From contig NZ_WIPK01000001.1 of assembly GCF_012922555.1 (NCBI RefSeq), positions 1,178,001 to 1,242,000 on the forward strand: a stretch of DNA of 64,000 nt. The letters run 5' to 3'. Positions 17,585 through 26,303 of the stretch are shown here, one piece after another; position 1 is the first letter of the stretch; every line of letters starts with the position of its first letter. Source of the DNA: Paraclostridium dentum. GTDB lineage: Bacteria; Bacillota; Clostridia; Peptostreptococcales; Peptostreptococcaceae. Made by a program: the position numbers and the translations under genes. The notes beneath the pieces are model-generated. The model was not told the DNA's origin. It saw only the letters and a program-made list of their open reading frames with translations, and ran no database searches.

Positions 17585-17894
17585 ACTTTTTATTCAAATT
17601 TTTAAATTCACACTTTAATATATTCAATATATCTTTTAAAATCAAATATACTGGGATAATAACCAAAATAATCATATGATTGTAATTTATAGCTTTTTTT
17701 ATATTTAATCTTGATAAGTTAAAAAAAGCTCTAGTCATTCCACATCCAAAACATTTTAATTCAAATAAATTATACCATAAACAAAAACTTCTACTTTCTA
17801 TATAGCTAATTGGAATTAAGTATATTATTGTAATTATAAAAATGTATACTAAAAGTCTAATTATTTTACCATTGAAGTGGTTCGCCATTCTCAT
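17583..17894 (-). CDS. DUF2752 membrane protein
   Basis: This 103-residue protein has the DUF2752 signature ELKCFGCGMTRAFFNLSRLN between two hydrophobic helices (about 12-30 and 72-90). The gene starts inside the end of the zinc-ribbon/TM2 gene (29-base overlap), so the two are co-translated. DUF2752 and TM2 genes are often neighbours in bacteria; the function of the pair is not known. Confidence 0.85.
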   Translation of the reverse strand: MRMANHFNGKIIRLLVYIFIITIIYLIPISYIESRSFCLWYNLFELKCFGCGMTRAFFNLSRLNIKKAINYNHMIILVIIPVYLILKDILNILKCEFKNLNKK

Positions 17895-18489
17895 CTGTTA
17901 TTTTATCTATTATTATAAAAATCAAATCCACAATTACCCAAATCCCACTAATTATAGTAGTTATTCCACACGTTACAATCCCGCCTAAAGTTAATGCTAG
18001 TAAAATAAATCCTTCAGTATTATCTCCTACATAGAACCTGTGTATTCCCATAGTTCCAAATAATATACATAAAATTACAGCCATTAATTTACTCTTTGTT
18101 CCTTTTGTATTGGCTACTGAAAATCTTTTTTTGAGTTCTACTCCACAGTGAACACATATGTCTGCCTTTTCATCAGTTTCTTTCCCACATGCATAACAAT
18201 ATGAATTTCCTCCACCCCTTTTTACTCCACATTTAGTACAAATAGATGACTCATAATCCATTTCATTTGCACAGTTTCTACAATATATTTTTCGATTAGT
18301 ACAATCCTTAATTTTAGGTATATAAGGCTTATTCAATTCATTTCCACAACTTATACAAAACTTTGAATCTTCATTTACTTCATTTCCACAAAACTTACAA
18401 AATTTATTTCCTTTACCTATAGAAACTCCACAATCTACACATATACTAGCATTTTCTTTTAGTTCATTTCCACAGTTCTTACAATACAA
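17866..18489 (-). CDS. Zinc-ribbon/TM2-domain membrane protein
   Basis: In this 207-residue protein the first 115 residues form a string of CxxC zinc ribbons: CKNCGN...CVDCG, CKFCGN...CISCG, CRNCAN...CTKCG, CYACGK...CVHCG. A TM2 domain follows (about 130-195), with the typical KSKLMAVILCILFGTMGIHRFYVG and two membrane helices. The C-terminal end DENGEPLQW is also usual for TM2 proteins. It overlaps the DUF2752 gene. Four complete ribbons ahead of TM2 is more than most relatives carry. Function is unknown. Confidence 0.88.
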   Translation of the reverse strand: MYCKNCGNELKENASICVDCGVSIGKGNKFCKFCGNEVNEDSKFCISCGNELNKPYIPKIKDCTNRKIYCRNCANEMDYESSICTKCGVKRGGGNSYCYACGKETDEKADICVHCGVELKKRFSVANTKGTKSKLMAVILCILFGTMGIHRFYVGDNTEGFILLALTLGGIVTCGITTIISGIWVIVDLIFIIIDKITDENGEPLQW

Positions 18490-18575
18490 TAATAATCCCC
18501 CCCTAATATTTAAGCTTTAAAACTTCTATATTATATTGATTACTATCATATTATATTCTTGTAAAAAAATCTTTT

Positions 18576-20558
18576 TTATAGACAATGCATAAATGCCTTC
18601 GCATCTTTTCCTTTTATCGTATAACTTTCTCCCTTTGAACAAAATATAGAATTCGACGTATATTCAATATCACTATCTTTGTCATATCCTTTATTGTAAA
18701 TTACTTCACTTTCATTATGACATACATCATATCCATCAAATATAAATACAATACTTCCACTACCTTTGCTAAAACTAATGATTTCTATCGGATAATCCAT
18801 TAACGTGGCAACAGGCCCTCTACCTTCTATTGTACAAATACCTTCACTTATTATAGGGTTATTAAATTCGCCATTCATTTTTTGTATATCTGAAATTACC
18901 CTACCTATATATTCATGACCTACTTCTATTTTAAATTTATAAAAAGGCTCTAATATTTTATTTTCAACTTGTTCTAGCCCTTGCCTTAATGCTCTTAAAG
19001 TAGCTTGTCTAAAGTCACCTCCACTAGTGTGTTTGTTATGAGCTCTTCCAGTAATCAAAGTAACTTCAATATCTGTTATAGGATAACCACCTAAAATTCC
19101 ATTATGTTCTTTTTCAAATATATGTGTTTTAACTAGGTTTTGATGCCCTTGATTTAAATTATCTGGATGTGCAATACTTTTAAAGTTAATTCCACTATTT
19201 CGCATTCCAGGTTCTATGATTAATTGTACTTCAGCATAATGCCCTAACGGCTCGAAATGCCCATATCCTACTGTTTTTTCTTTTACAGTTTCTTTATATA
19301 ATATCTCACTTTTTCCAAAATCAATATTTAAACCAAATCTACTTTTTAAAATTTCCTTTAGAACCTCTAATTGTATTTTCCCCATTATATTTACTTGTAT
19401 TTCTTTTAAATTTTCATTCCATAATATATTCAAAGAAGGTTCTTCATTCTGTAAAATTTGAAAAATACTCAAAACTTCTTTTACATTTAAACTTTTATCA
19501 AATATAACTTTTGAAGTTAATGTAGGTACCATATCTAATTCACAATCGACTTCATAAAAATTACTAGAAAAATTTTTATACAAAACAGTTCCTGGATTTG
19601 CCTCACTTAAACCCTCAACTCCAAAAATTTGACCTGCTTCAACTTTATTAATACTTTCAAACTTATTAGAACTATATATTCTAATGCTATTAATTTTTTC
19701 AGTATCTATATCATCACCTACAATATATGAGACTTCATCTTTTACTTTCATTTTACCTCTAATAGCTTTTACATACGTTATTCTATTTCTACTCTCATCA
19801 TACTTTACTTTATAAACTTTCCCTATAAAATCTTCATCATTTTTGTATTCCGTATAAGTTAATAAATCAAGCTTTTCTAAAAATTCCTGTATTCCTATAT
19901 CATGAAGGGCAGAACCTCTCAACATAGGGTATATCTCACACTTTTTTATTTTTTCTTTCAACTTATATATCCATATTTTTTCATCATAATCATCATTTAA
20001 ATATCTTTCAATTAGTTCTTCATCACTTTCAGCTATAAATTCAATTAACTCTTCACTTAGTGTTATATCGCTTCCATCTATATTTAATTTATCACTTAAA
20101 TCCACAGTATTTTCAGTTAGTTTTGATTTAATATCACTTAATAAAAGTTCTGCATCAATACCACTTCTATCAATTTTATTTATAAATAAAAAAGTAGGAA
20201 CTCTATGTTTTTTCAATAGCCTAAATACAGTTTTAGTGTGTACTTGAACTTTTTCTACAGCACTTATTATTACAACTGCATAATCCATTATCCTTATAGA
20301 TCTTTCCATCTCTGGAGAAAAATCTATATGACCTGGAGTATCTATTAAATTATAACTTGATCCATTATAATAAAATTTGCCTTGTTCAGAAAATATAGTT
20401 ATACCTCTTTGTTTTTCTATTTCATGATTATCTAAAAAAGTGTTTTTATCATCCACTCTTCCTCTATTTTTAATTGATTTTGTGTGATATAAAACTTGCT
20501 CACAAAATGTAGTTTTACCTGCATCTACATGAGCTAGTACGCCTATAGTTTTTTTCAT
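18576..20558 (-). CDS. TetM-like ribosomal-protection-type translation GTPase
   Basis: This 660-residue EF-G-like GTPase has G1 AHVDAGKTT, G3 DTPGHIDF and G4 NKIDRSG, followed by domains II-V. It ends with the domain IV/V segments HTSGGDFRQATLRALRQGLEQ and SKGSGSIVFIFDGYD. The family includes Tet(M)/TetB(P) proteins, which remove tetracycline from the ribosome. It is about 20 residues longer than classical Tet(M), and the sequence looks native (same base composition, no mobile element). It may be an intrinsic, distant member rather than an acquired resistance gene. Confidence 0.8.
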   Translation of the reverse strand: MKKTIGVLAHVDAGKTTFCEQVLYHTKSIKNRGRVDDKNTFLDNHEIEKQRGITIFSEQGKFYYNGSSYNLIDTPGHIDFSPEMERSIRIMDYAVVIISAVEKVQVHTKTVFRLLKKHRVPTFLFINKIDRSGIDAELLLSDIKSKLTENTVDLSDKLNIDGSDITLSEELIEFIAESDEELIERYLNDDYDEKIWIYKLKEKIKKCEIYPMLRGSALHDIGIQEFLEKLDLLTYTEYKNDEDFIGKVYKVKYDESRNRITYVKAIRGKMKVKDEVSYIVGDDIDTEKINSIRIYSSNKFESINKVEAGQIFGVEGLSEANPGTVLYKNFSSNFYEVDCELDMVPTLTSKVIFDKSLNVKEVLSIFQILQNEEPSLNILWNENLKEIQVNIMGKIQLEVLKEILKSRFGLNIDFGKSEILYKETVKEKTVGYGHFEPLGHYAEVQLIIEPGMRNSGINFKSIAHPDNLNQGHQNLVKTHIFEKEHNGILGGYPITDIEVTLITGRAHNKHTSGGDFRQATLRALRQGLEQVENKILEPFYKFKIEVGHEYIGRVISDIQKMNGEFNNPIISEGICTIEGRGPVATLMDYPIEIISFSKGSGSIVFIFDGYDVCHNESEVIYNKGYDKDSDIEYTSNSIFCSKGESYTIKGKDAKAFMHCL

Positions 20559-20595
20559 TTATTCCTCCTAAGAACAATAATTTTTATATTAAAGT

Positions 20596-20646
20596 AAAAA
20601 AGGCTCTTCAAAAATATTTTTATAACTATTTTGAAGTAGCCTTTTT
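20596..20646 (-). terminator. Terminator between the small zinc-ribbon gene and the TetM-like gene
   Basis: AAAAAGGCT-TTCAAAA pairs with TTTTGAAGTAGCCTTTTT, with one bulge and a T run on the minus strand. It could also act as an attenuator ahead of the GTPase gene, since transcription from the small gene would run into it. Confidence 0.75.
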
Positions 20647-20653
20647 AAATAAA

Positions 20654-20824
20654 TTATTTTATTTTTGATGAAATACATTTACCTCCGCATTCTAAACAAA
20701 TACAATCAGGTTCTTTATTCTGTGTAATTTGTATAGATATAGATCTACATTTATTACATTTTAATTTATAAACGCTACCACTTTTTAAAAGTGGATCAAC
20801 TAAGCTTTCTTGATTTTCACTCAT
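20654..20824 (-). CDS. Small zinc-ribbon protein (56 aa)
   Basis: ATG at 20824 follows GGGAGTTGGGG, and the frame closes with TAA at 20654. The product contains one clear two-knuckle ribbon, KCNKCRSISIQ...CICLECGGKC. It is likely a zinc- or iron-binding protein or domain. It is unrecognised beyond the fold. A terminator follows directly. Confidence 0.65.
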   Translation of the reverse strand: MSENQESLVDPLLKSGSVYKLKCNKCRSISIQITQNKEPDCICLECGGKCISSKIK

Positions 20825-20955
20825 TTTACCCCAACTCCCAAAATATATTTTACTTTTCTAACTATAGCATATTTCTATATATCTCTCTATAATAAAACAA
20901 ACATATATTTTAAAAATCATCTACAATTAGTATTTATTGCTTGTTATTGTTAAAA

Positions 20956-22293
20956 TTATCTATTAATTTCATTATCTGTTTTTGCATCCTCTTGATTACG
21001 TTGTTCTACATAGACTTTTACATTCTGTTGACCTGTTCTTGCTTCAAACCATTTTTCAATATTATCTATTTTATTTGATAAATTTTCATCACTACTATAT
21101 ATTACCAAGGTAGGAATCTCTTTAGATTTATCCGTTTCACCAATTAAATAACCTGAATATACTTCATTTATTTGAGGATATATAGCCTTTAACTCTTTTG
21201 AAATTTCACTTGTACCCATTTCAGATTCCTTAATTTGTTTTTCTACTTCATTTTTACTTTTAGACTGATTGTCTATTATAAAATCACTACTTTTGTTTTT
21301 AATTTCATTTATGTATTTGTCAATATCTGAAATTTTACTTTCATCTTGTTGTACAACTAATTTTTTATCTTCAAATCCATAATCACTTAAACTTTGTTGT
21401 AATTCTTTTAAATGATTATTAGAGATTCTTTCCCCTACTACAACTAATGTAATTGTATCATTTTTTTCACTTATTTTTTTACTTACAACATATTGATTTC
21501 CTAATTCTTCTCTTATAAATTTATCTAAATTACTTTCATCTAGAGTTTCTTTTATCATACTAACTGCAGAAAACATACTTGGAATTATAACAATTATAGA
21601 TGCTATGATTATAAATTTTTTAACTTTTCTTTCTTTTATATTGCATATGTTTATTCTTGTTGGAATATTTAATGCTTTCGTAACTATTACAGTTGCTATT
21701 GTTATAAAAAATCCATTTATAAAAAATAAATACCCAGCTCCAAAAAACATTCCATATTGTTTTGTAGCTAGTCCATATCCAGCTGTACAAAGTGGAGGCA
21801 TAAGCGCAGTTGCTATTGCAACTCCAGGTATAACATTACTTGCCTTATTACGAGTTATACCTATCATCCCTGCTATTCCACCTACAAAAGCTATTATAAC
21901 ATCCCAAATAGTAGGACTAGTCCTTGATAATATTTCACTTCCGGCTGTTGTTATTGGCGTAATTGAAAAATAAAGTGTAGATGTTACTATACTTATTACA
22001 ATTGAAATTATTAAAATTTTGAAAGCTTCTCTTAAAAGCTTCACATTATATGTACCTACACCATACCCTATTCCTATAATTGAACCCATTAGTGGAGAGA
22101 TTAACATTGCCCCTATAATAACTGCAGTAGCATTCATATTCAGCCCAACAGATGCTATTATTATTGCACAAATTAAAATTATAAAATTTGCTCCATGCAC
22201 ATTCATTCCCTCTAATATATTTTCATGTATTTCTTCATGAGTAGCTTGATTCCTTGTAAATTCATATATGAATTTCTCTTTATTTATTTTCAT
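20956..22293 (-). CDS. DUF389 family membrane protein
   Basis: In this 445-residue protein the N-terminal half (about 25-240) has six or so membrane helices, with the DUF389 signature SVGLNMNATAVIIGAMLISPLMGSI and ATALMPPLCTAGYGLA. The C-terminal half is soluble, with a long charged helical stretch (about 320-370). Function of the family is unknown. It is a single-gene unit by its spacing. Confidence 0.88.
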   Translation of the reverse strand: MKINKEKFIYEFTRNQATHEEIHENILEGMNVHGANFIILICAIIIASVGLNMNATAVIIGAMLISPLMGSIIGIGYGVGTYNVKLLREAFKILIISIVISIVTSTLYFSITPITTAGSEILSRTSPTIWDVIIAFVGGIAGMIGITRNKASNVIPGVAIATALMPPLCTAGYGLATKQYGMFFGAGYLFFINGFFITIATVIVTKALNIPTRINICNIKERKVKKFIIIASIIVIIPSMFSAVSMIKETLDESNLDKFIREELGNQYVVSKKISEKNDTITLVVVGERISNNHLKELQQSLSDYGFEDKKLVVQQDESKISDIDKYINEIKNKSSDFIIDNQSKSKNEVEKQIKESEMGTSEISKELKAIYPQINEVYSGYLIGETDKSKEIPTLVIYSSDENLSNKIDNIEKWFEARTGQQNVKVYVEQRNQEDAKTDNEINR

Positions 22294-22458
22294 TGAATTG
22301 CCTCCTACAAAGTATATATATAATTATGTCACTTAACCTCGTTTTTAATTTACTACAATAGGAAAATTTATACAAGTTTATGCCTTAATGTTGTAATTTT
22401 TAGTAAATAGTTATATAAATCAAAAACCTTGTTAATACTAGTAGTCGGAGGTAATTTT

Positions 22459-22734
22459 ATGGAAGAATTTATGAATTTTTTAGATAGTAATTTATACCTT
22501 AATGGTTTTAAAATGATTCAACTAAGTAGCAATAAAATTCTTATATTTAAATCTTTTAGTAAATATTCTAAATGTATTTATATAGATATTATCGACGATA
22601 TAATACAAGTAAAAATAGATAAAATTTTTGATGTCTATGGATTTTATAATGGAATTGAACGTTTAATGATTCCTAGAAATTCTTTTAACGATATGAAAAG
22701 TTCGTTAAACTATATTCAAAAAAATTGCAGATAA
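22459..22734 (+). CDS. Hypothetical protein (91 aa)
   Basis: I start at ATG 22459 because GGAGGT lies 7 bases upstream; a longer frame from an upstream TTG would place the RBS inside the gene. The 91-residue protein MEEFMNFLDSNLYLNG... has alternating hydrophobic and charged residues, suggesting an alpha/beta cytoplasmic fold. It has no signal or membrane segment. No family recognised. It converges on the degV-like gene across a shared terminator. Confidence 0.65.
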   Translation: MEEFMNFLDSNLYLNGFKMIQLSSNKILIFKSFSKYSKCIYIDIIDDIIQVKIDKIFDVYGFYNGIERLMIPRNSFNDMKSSLNYIQKNCR

Positions 22735-22763
22735 AAAAAGACCTCTTAATTTAGGGGTCTTTT
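22735..22763. terminator. Bidirectional terminator
   Basis: AAAAAGACCTCT / AGGGGTCTTTTT stem (one G-T pair) with a 6-base loop and T runs both ways, between convergent genes. Confidence 0.85.
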
Positions 22764-22790
22764 TCTTTATTATTATAATATTATAATTCC

Positions 22791-23633
22791 TTATTTTAAA
22801 CATGCTATTCCTAAAACGCTAGGTCCTGAATGACAAGAAACACAAGCTCCTATTCTGAAAGGATATACATTTCTTGGCTCTAACTCTTCTTTTACTTTTT
22901 CCATAAATTTCTTATGTTCGTTTACATCATCACCATATCCAACATAGACATCTTTGTCTGAAAAATCTTCACCAATTTCTGATCTAAGTTGTTCTATCAA
23001 TGAAGGTATTATTTTCTTGCTACCTCTTACTTGAGTCTTTTGCTTAACTAAACCATCTTCTATTTTTAATATTGGTTTTATATTAAGTAAAGTTCCTATA
23101 GCAGCTTTAGTTCCTGATATTCTTCCACCTTTTTGTAGGTAGTCTAATGAATCAACAGAGAAAAATACATTTACCTTTTCCTTTTCTTCTTCTAATTTAT
23201 TCATTATTTGTTCTATATCATATCCTTCAGTTGCCATTTTAGCAGCTTCACCTATTAAAATTCCACCGCCTATAGAAAGTCCATATGTATCAAATATATA
23301 AACCTCTCCCTCAATATCATTTTTAGCTATCATAGCTGATTGATATGTTCCAGATGCAGCAGATGAACCCGCTAAGTATAAAACTTTCTTACCTTCATTT
23401 ATGTACTTTTCAAAAGTTTCTTTAAATGTAGCATATGTAATTTGAGATGTAGATGGTATATTCTCACTACTTCTTAGTAATTTGTAAAATTCATCTTCAC
23501 CTATGTCTACTCCTGCTTTATACTCTTTTCCTTCAAATATTATAGTTGTTGGCAGTACCTCTATATCGTATGTTCTCATTATATTCTCGGGTACATCATT
23601 CATTGTATCACATAGTATTTTTATATTACTCAT
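22791..23633 (-). CDS. DegV family (fatty-acid-binding) protein
   Basis: This 280-residue protein starts MSNIKILCDTMNDVPENI, with the DegV motifs VLPTTIIFEGKEY, SSENIPSTSQIT and LAGSSAASGTYQSA. It also has FDTYGLSIGGGILIGEAA and SLDYLQKGGRISG. Members bind fatty acids for FakA-type kinases. The kinase partner is not in this window. It is a monocistronic cytoplasmic protein. Confidence 0.93.
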   Translation of the reverse strand: MSNIKILCDTMNDVPENIMRTYDIEVLPTTIIFEGKEYKAGVDIGEDEFYKLLRSSENIPSTSQITYATFKETFEKYINEGKKVLYLAGSSAASGTYQSAMIAKNDIEGEVYIFDTYGLSIGGGILIGEAAKMATEGYDIEQIMNKLEEEKEKVNVFFSVDSLDYLQKGGRISGTKAAIGTLLNIKPILKIEDGLVKQKTQVRGSKKIIPSLIEQLRSEIGEDFSDKDVYVGYGDDVNEHKKFMEKVKEELEPRNVYPFRIGACVSCHSGPSVLGIACLK

Positions 23634-23794
23634 TATATAAACTCCCTTTGTAAAAAGTAACTTAATTTCATTCTAAAATAATTATACATGTATATGAGTT
23701 TAATATCAAACTTTATTAATATTTTAATGTGTATTATTTTACAGTTATAACTTACTAATTCTGTGGAAATCTATTTAAGAAAGGATGTGTTTAT

Positions 23795-23977
23795 ATGAGT
23801 CATAAATTCAAAAAAGGTGAATACGAAAAAGCTGTTGAGCATGCTAAATCATTACTTGAAAATAACGTTGGGATGTCAGATATCCTAGCTAAGACAAATT
23901 TATGTGAAGATGATGTTAAGAAAATAATAGAAAAAAGACAAGCTGAATTAAATGATAAGCATCCAGATTTCCATTAG
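23795..23977 (+). CDS. Small helical protein (60 aa), unknown
   Basis: A good RBS (AGAAAGGATGTG) precedes the ATG and a strong terminator follows, so the gene looks real. The 60 residues are charged and helical. The central VGMSDILAKTNLCEDDVKKII resembles a helix-turn-helix, but the protein is too short to assign. No family recognised. Confidence 0.6.
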   Translation: MSHKFKKGEYEKAVEHAKSLLENNVGMSDILAKTNLCEDDVKKIIEKRQAELNDKHPDFH

Positions 23978-23980
23978 ATA

Positions 23981-24018
23981 ATTTATGGACTTTCTAAGTT
24001 TTTAGAAAGTCCATAAAT
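23981..24018. terminator. Bidirectional terminator
   Basis: A 17-base perfect stem ATTTATGGACTTTCTAA / TTAGAAAGTCCATAAAT with a 4-base loop, between the 60-residue gene and the end of tyrS. Confidence 0.88.
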
Positions 24019-24035
24019 TTTTAATAATTTTGAAA

Positions 24036-25244
24036 TTATTGTTTTAGGCATATTTTAATAAATTTTTTCTTTCCTACTTGAACTATCATAGTTTCATTTA
24101 TATTTATATTCTTTATATCATCTAGTTTTTCATTATTAACTTTAACCCCGCCTTGTGTTATAAGTCTTCTAACTTCACTTTTACTGCTTACTAATTTATT
24201 TTTAACTAGCTCATCTATCAAATCAAATTTAGATTTTAATACCGCTATAGTTTTTATATCATTAGGTATTTGGCCTTTTTGAAAAACTTCTTTAAATCTA
24301 TTTTCAGCCTCAATAGCTTTTTCTTCTTCATGGTATAGTTTAACTATTTCTTTAGCTAGGTTCATTTTTATATCCCTAGGATTTACTCTATTTTCTTCTA
24401 GGTCTAACTTAATCTTATCTACTATATCAGGATGAATATCTGTTACTAATTCAAAGTATTTTATTATAAGTTCATCAGGTATAGTCATAGCTTTTTCATA
24501 CATTACATTAGCTTGTTCATCTATTCCAATGTAATTTCCTAAACTTTTACTCATTTTATCTTTACCATCTAATCCTTCAAGTAGTGGCATAAATATAGTT
24601 ACTTGAGGTTCTTGATTAAATTCTTTTTGTAATGATCTTCCCATTAATACATTAAATCTTTGATCAGTTCCTCCTAATTCTATATCCGCTTTTATCTCCA
24701 CTGAATCAAATCCTTGCATTAGAGGGTAGAAAAATTCATGTAGAGATATTGGAGTTTGACTTTCATATCTTTTTTTAAAGTCTTCTCTTTCAAGCATTCT
24801 AGCTACTGTAGTAGTAGCGGCTAAACTTATAGCTTCCTCAAAACTTAACTTTGATAACCACTTACTATTAAAAACAATTTCTGTTTTTTCTTTATCTAGC
24901 ACTTTTAAAATTTGCTCTTCATACGTCTTAGCATTTTCTAATACTTGTTCTGTACTAAGAGCCTTTCTAGCCTTAGATTTTCCTGTAGGATCTCCTATTT
25001 TACCTGTAAAATCTCCTATAATTATAATTACTTTATGACCTAGGTCCTGTAACTGTTTCATCTTTCTCAGTACAACAGTGTGTCCTAAGTGTATATCCGG
25101 TGCACTAGGGTCTAATCCTAGTTTAACCACCATAGGTTTATTTTCTTTTTGAGATTTTTCTAATTTATTTTTAAGGTCTTCTATTCCTATTATTTCATCT
25201 ACACCTTTAGATATTATTCTTATTTGTTCATCTATACTTTTCAT
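24036..25244 (-). CDS. tyrS: Tyrosyl-tRNA synthetase
   Basis: This 402-residue class I aminoacyl-tRNA synthetase charges tRNA-Tyr. The HIGH-like motif is HLGH in DPSAPDIHLGHTVVL and the KMSKS motif is in DKMSKSLGNYIGI. An S4 RNA-binding domain forms the C-terminus (about 340-402, SEVRRLITQGGVKVN). The sequence is closer to the TyrZ-like branch than to short TyrS. Its leader is a T-box with a UAC specifier, so expression rises when tRNA-Tyr is uncharged. Confidence 0.97.
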   Translation of the reverse strand: MKSIDEQIRIISKGVDEIIGIEDLKNKLEKSQKENKPMVVKLGLDPSAPDIHLGHTVVLRKMKQLQDLGHKVIIIIGDFTGKIGDPTGKSKARKALSTEQVLENAKTYEEQILKVLDKEKTEIVFNSKWLSKLSFEEAISLAATTTVARMLEREDFKKRYESQTPISLHEFFYPLMQGFDSVEIKADIELGGTDQRFNVLMGRSLQKEFNQEPQVTIFMPLLEGLDGKDKMSKSLGNYIGIDEQANVMYEKAMTIPDELIIKYFELVTDIHPDIVDKIKLDLEENRVNPRDIKMNLAKEIVKLYHEEEKAIEAENRFKEVFQKGQIPNDIKTIAVLKSKFDLIDELVKNKLVSSKSEVRRLITQGGVKVNNEKLDDIKNININETMIVQVGKKKFIKICLKQ

Positions 25245-25322
25245 AATTAATCCTCCTTAAAATTTTATATAAATTAATTTTTAAGGATGGGAGCTTAAAT
25301 ATTATACGGCGCCAATACAATA

Positions 25323-25600
25323 AAAAAACTCCCGTCCTTATAAAAAGGACGAGAGTATTACTCACGTGTTACCACCTTAATTCATCATTATCTCGCAATA
25401 ATGACCTCTTCAAGTACGCCAACTTATTGGGATACTCTAGCACTATAACGTGTGCAAAATCCGGCAACTGCCTACTGGTTGTTATCTTTCGGAGTGCAGC
25501 TCAGAGATGTATTCAAGTTAAATTATCTTTTGCCCCTCTCACCAACCGGGTACTCTCTGTAAAGATTACATTAACCTTACTCTTTCTCGTCAAAGCTTTT
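25323..25600 (-). promoter_or_regulatory. T-box leader with Tyr (UAC) specifier
   Basis: On the minus strand the leader contains AGAGAGTACCCGGTTGGTGAGAG of Stem I, the specifier TAC at 25509-25511 in CTTGAATACATC, and the T-box GGTGGTAACACG. The terminator (25329-25356, CTCTCGTCCTT / AAGGACGGGAG) has a T run. The specifier agrees with the tyrS gene it controls. This explains the 445-base gap. Confidence 0.96.
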
Positions 25601-25689
25601 TTTATAATTGCTTATTTTTATAATATGACTTTTTAATATATTTTGTCAATACTTTTAAAAAATATTCATAATTATTTAAATTTATAAAT

Positions 25690-25830
25690 TTAATAATCAT
25701 CATACTTATCCCAGTCTTCTTCTTGTTTCTCTTTTTTTCTTTCTATAACCTTTAAGATAAGTAATATTATACTTCCAACTATGATAGCTACATATGCACA
25801 TATGACTATCATTCCTATAAAATATAACAA
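25690..25830 (-). CDS. Small membrane protein (46 aa) after the YbjQ-family gene
   Basis: The frame begins with TTG one base after the stop of the YbjQ-family gene, with AGAGGAAG as RBS, and ends with TAA at 25690. One hydrophobic helix (about 3-27) is followed by a very charged tail (ERKKEKQEEDWDKYDDY). The tight coupling to the upstream gene supports it. No family recognised; the TTG start is the weak point. Confidence 0.55.
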   Translation of the reverse strand: MLYFIGMIVICAYVAIIVGSIILLILKVIERKKEKQEEDWDKYDDY

Positions 25831-25831
25831 T

Positions 25832-26155
25832 TTATTTTTCTTCCTCTATAACTACAGCAGTTCCATAAGCTAGCATCTCTGCTGCTCCTTGCATAACTGC
25901 TGCTGATGTTAGTCTAAATCCTATTATAGCATTAGCTCCTTTGTTCTCTGCATCTTCAACCATTCTTCCTATAGCTACTTTTCTAGCTTCTTCTAGCATT
26001 TCATCGTATCCTTTTAGCTCTCCACCAACTAATTGCTTAAAACTTGCTCCAATATCTTTTCCTATATGTTTTGCCCTTATTGTACTACCTTTAACTAACC
26101 CAACAACTTCTACTATTTTTTTCCCTGGTACATTTTCAATTGTTAAGATTTGCAT
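25832..26155 (-). CDS. YbjQ/UPF0145 family protein
   Basis: This 107-residue protein has the family segments ILTIENVPGKKIVEVVGLVKGSTI and ENKGANAIIGFRLTSAAVMQGAAEMLAYGTAVVIE. YbjQ-like proteins form small oligomeric beta-rich assemblies of unknown role and are often labelled heavy-metal-binding. AGGAGGTATT precedes the ATG. It is probably co-transcribed with the 46-residue membrane protein. Confidence 0.9.
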   Translation of the reverse strand: MQILTIENVPGKKIVEVVGLVKGSTIRAKHIGKDIGASFKQLVGGELKGYDEMLEEARKVAIGRMVEDAENKGANAIIGFRLTSAAVMQGAAEMLAYGTAVVIEEEK

Positions 26156-26268
26156 GTTAATACCTCCTTTTAGTTATTCCTAACTTACTATATATTATAT
26201 TTTTTACTTCATACATTAATTCTAGCATATTGTGGGAAATTAAGTATTTATAATGTTTTTTAATAAAA

Positions 26269-26297
26269 CAGAGCTACTCCATTTCGAAGTAGCTCTA
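26269..26297 (-). terminator. Terminator of the betaine reductase operon
   Basis: AGAGCTACT / AGTAGCTCT stem followed on the minus strand by GTTTTATT, just beyond the BCCT transporter gene. Confidence 0.75.
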
Positions 26298-26303
26298 ATC
26301 TAT

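Noticed and set aside
18576-20558. Acquired tetracycline resistance element
   Set aside because: No transposon, integrase or base-composition change is seen around the GTPase gene, so acquisition is not supported.
25427-25636. Plus-strand frame inside the tyrosine T-box leader
   Set aside because: The region is fully explained by Stem I, specifier and T-box on the minus strand; no RBS or homology on the plus strand.
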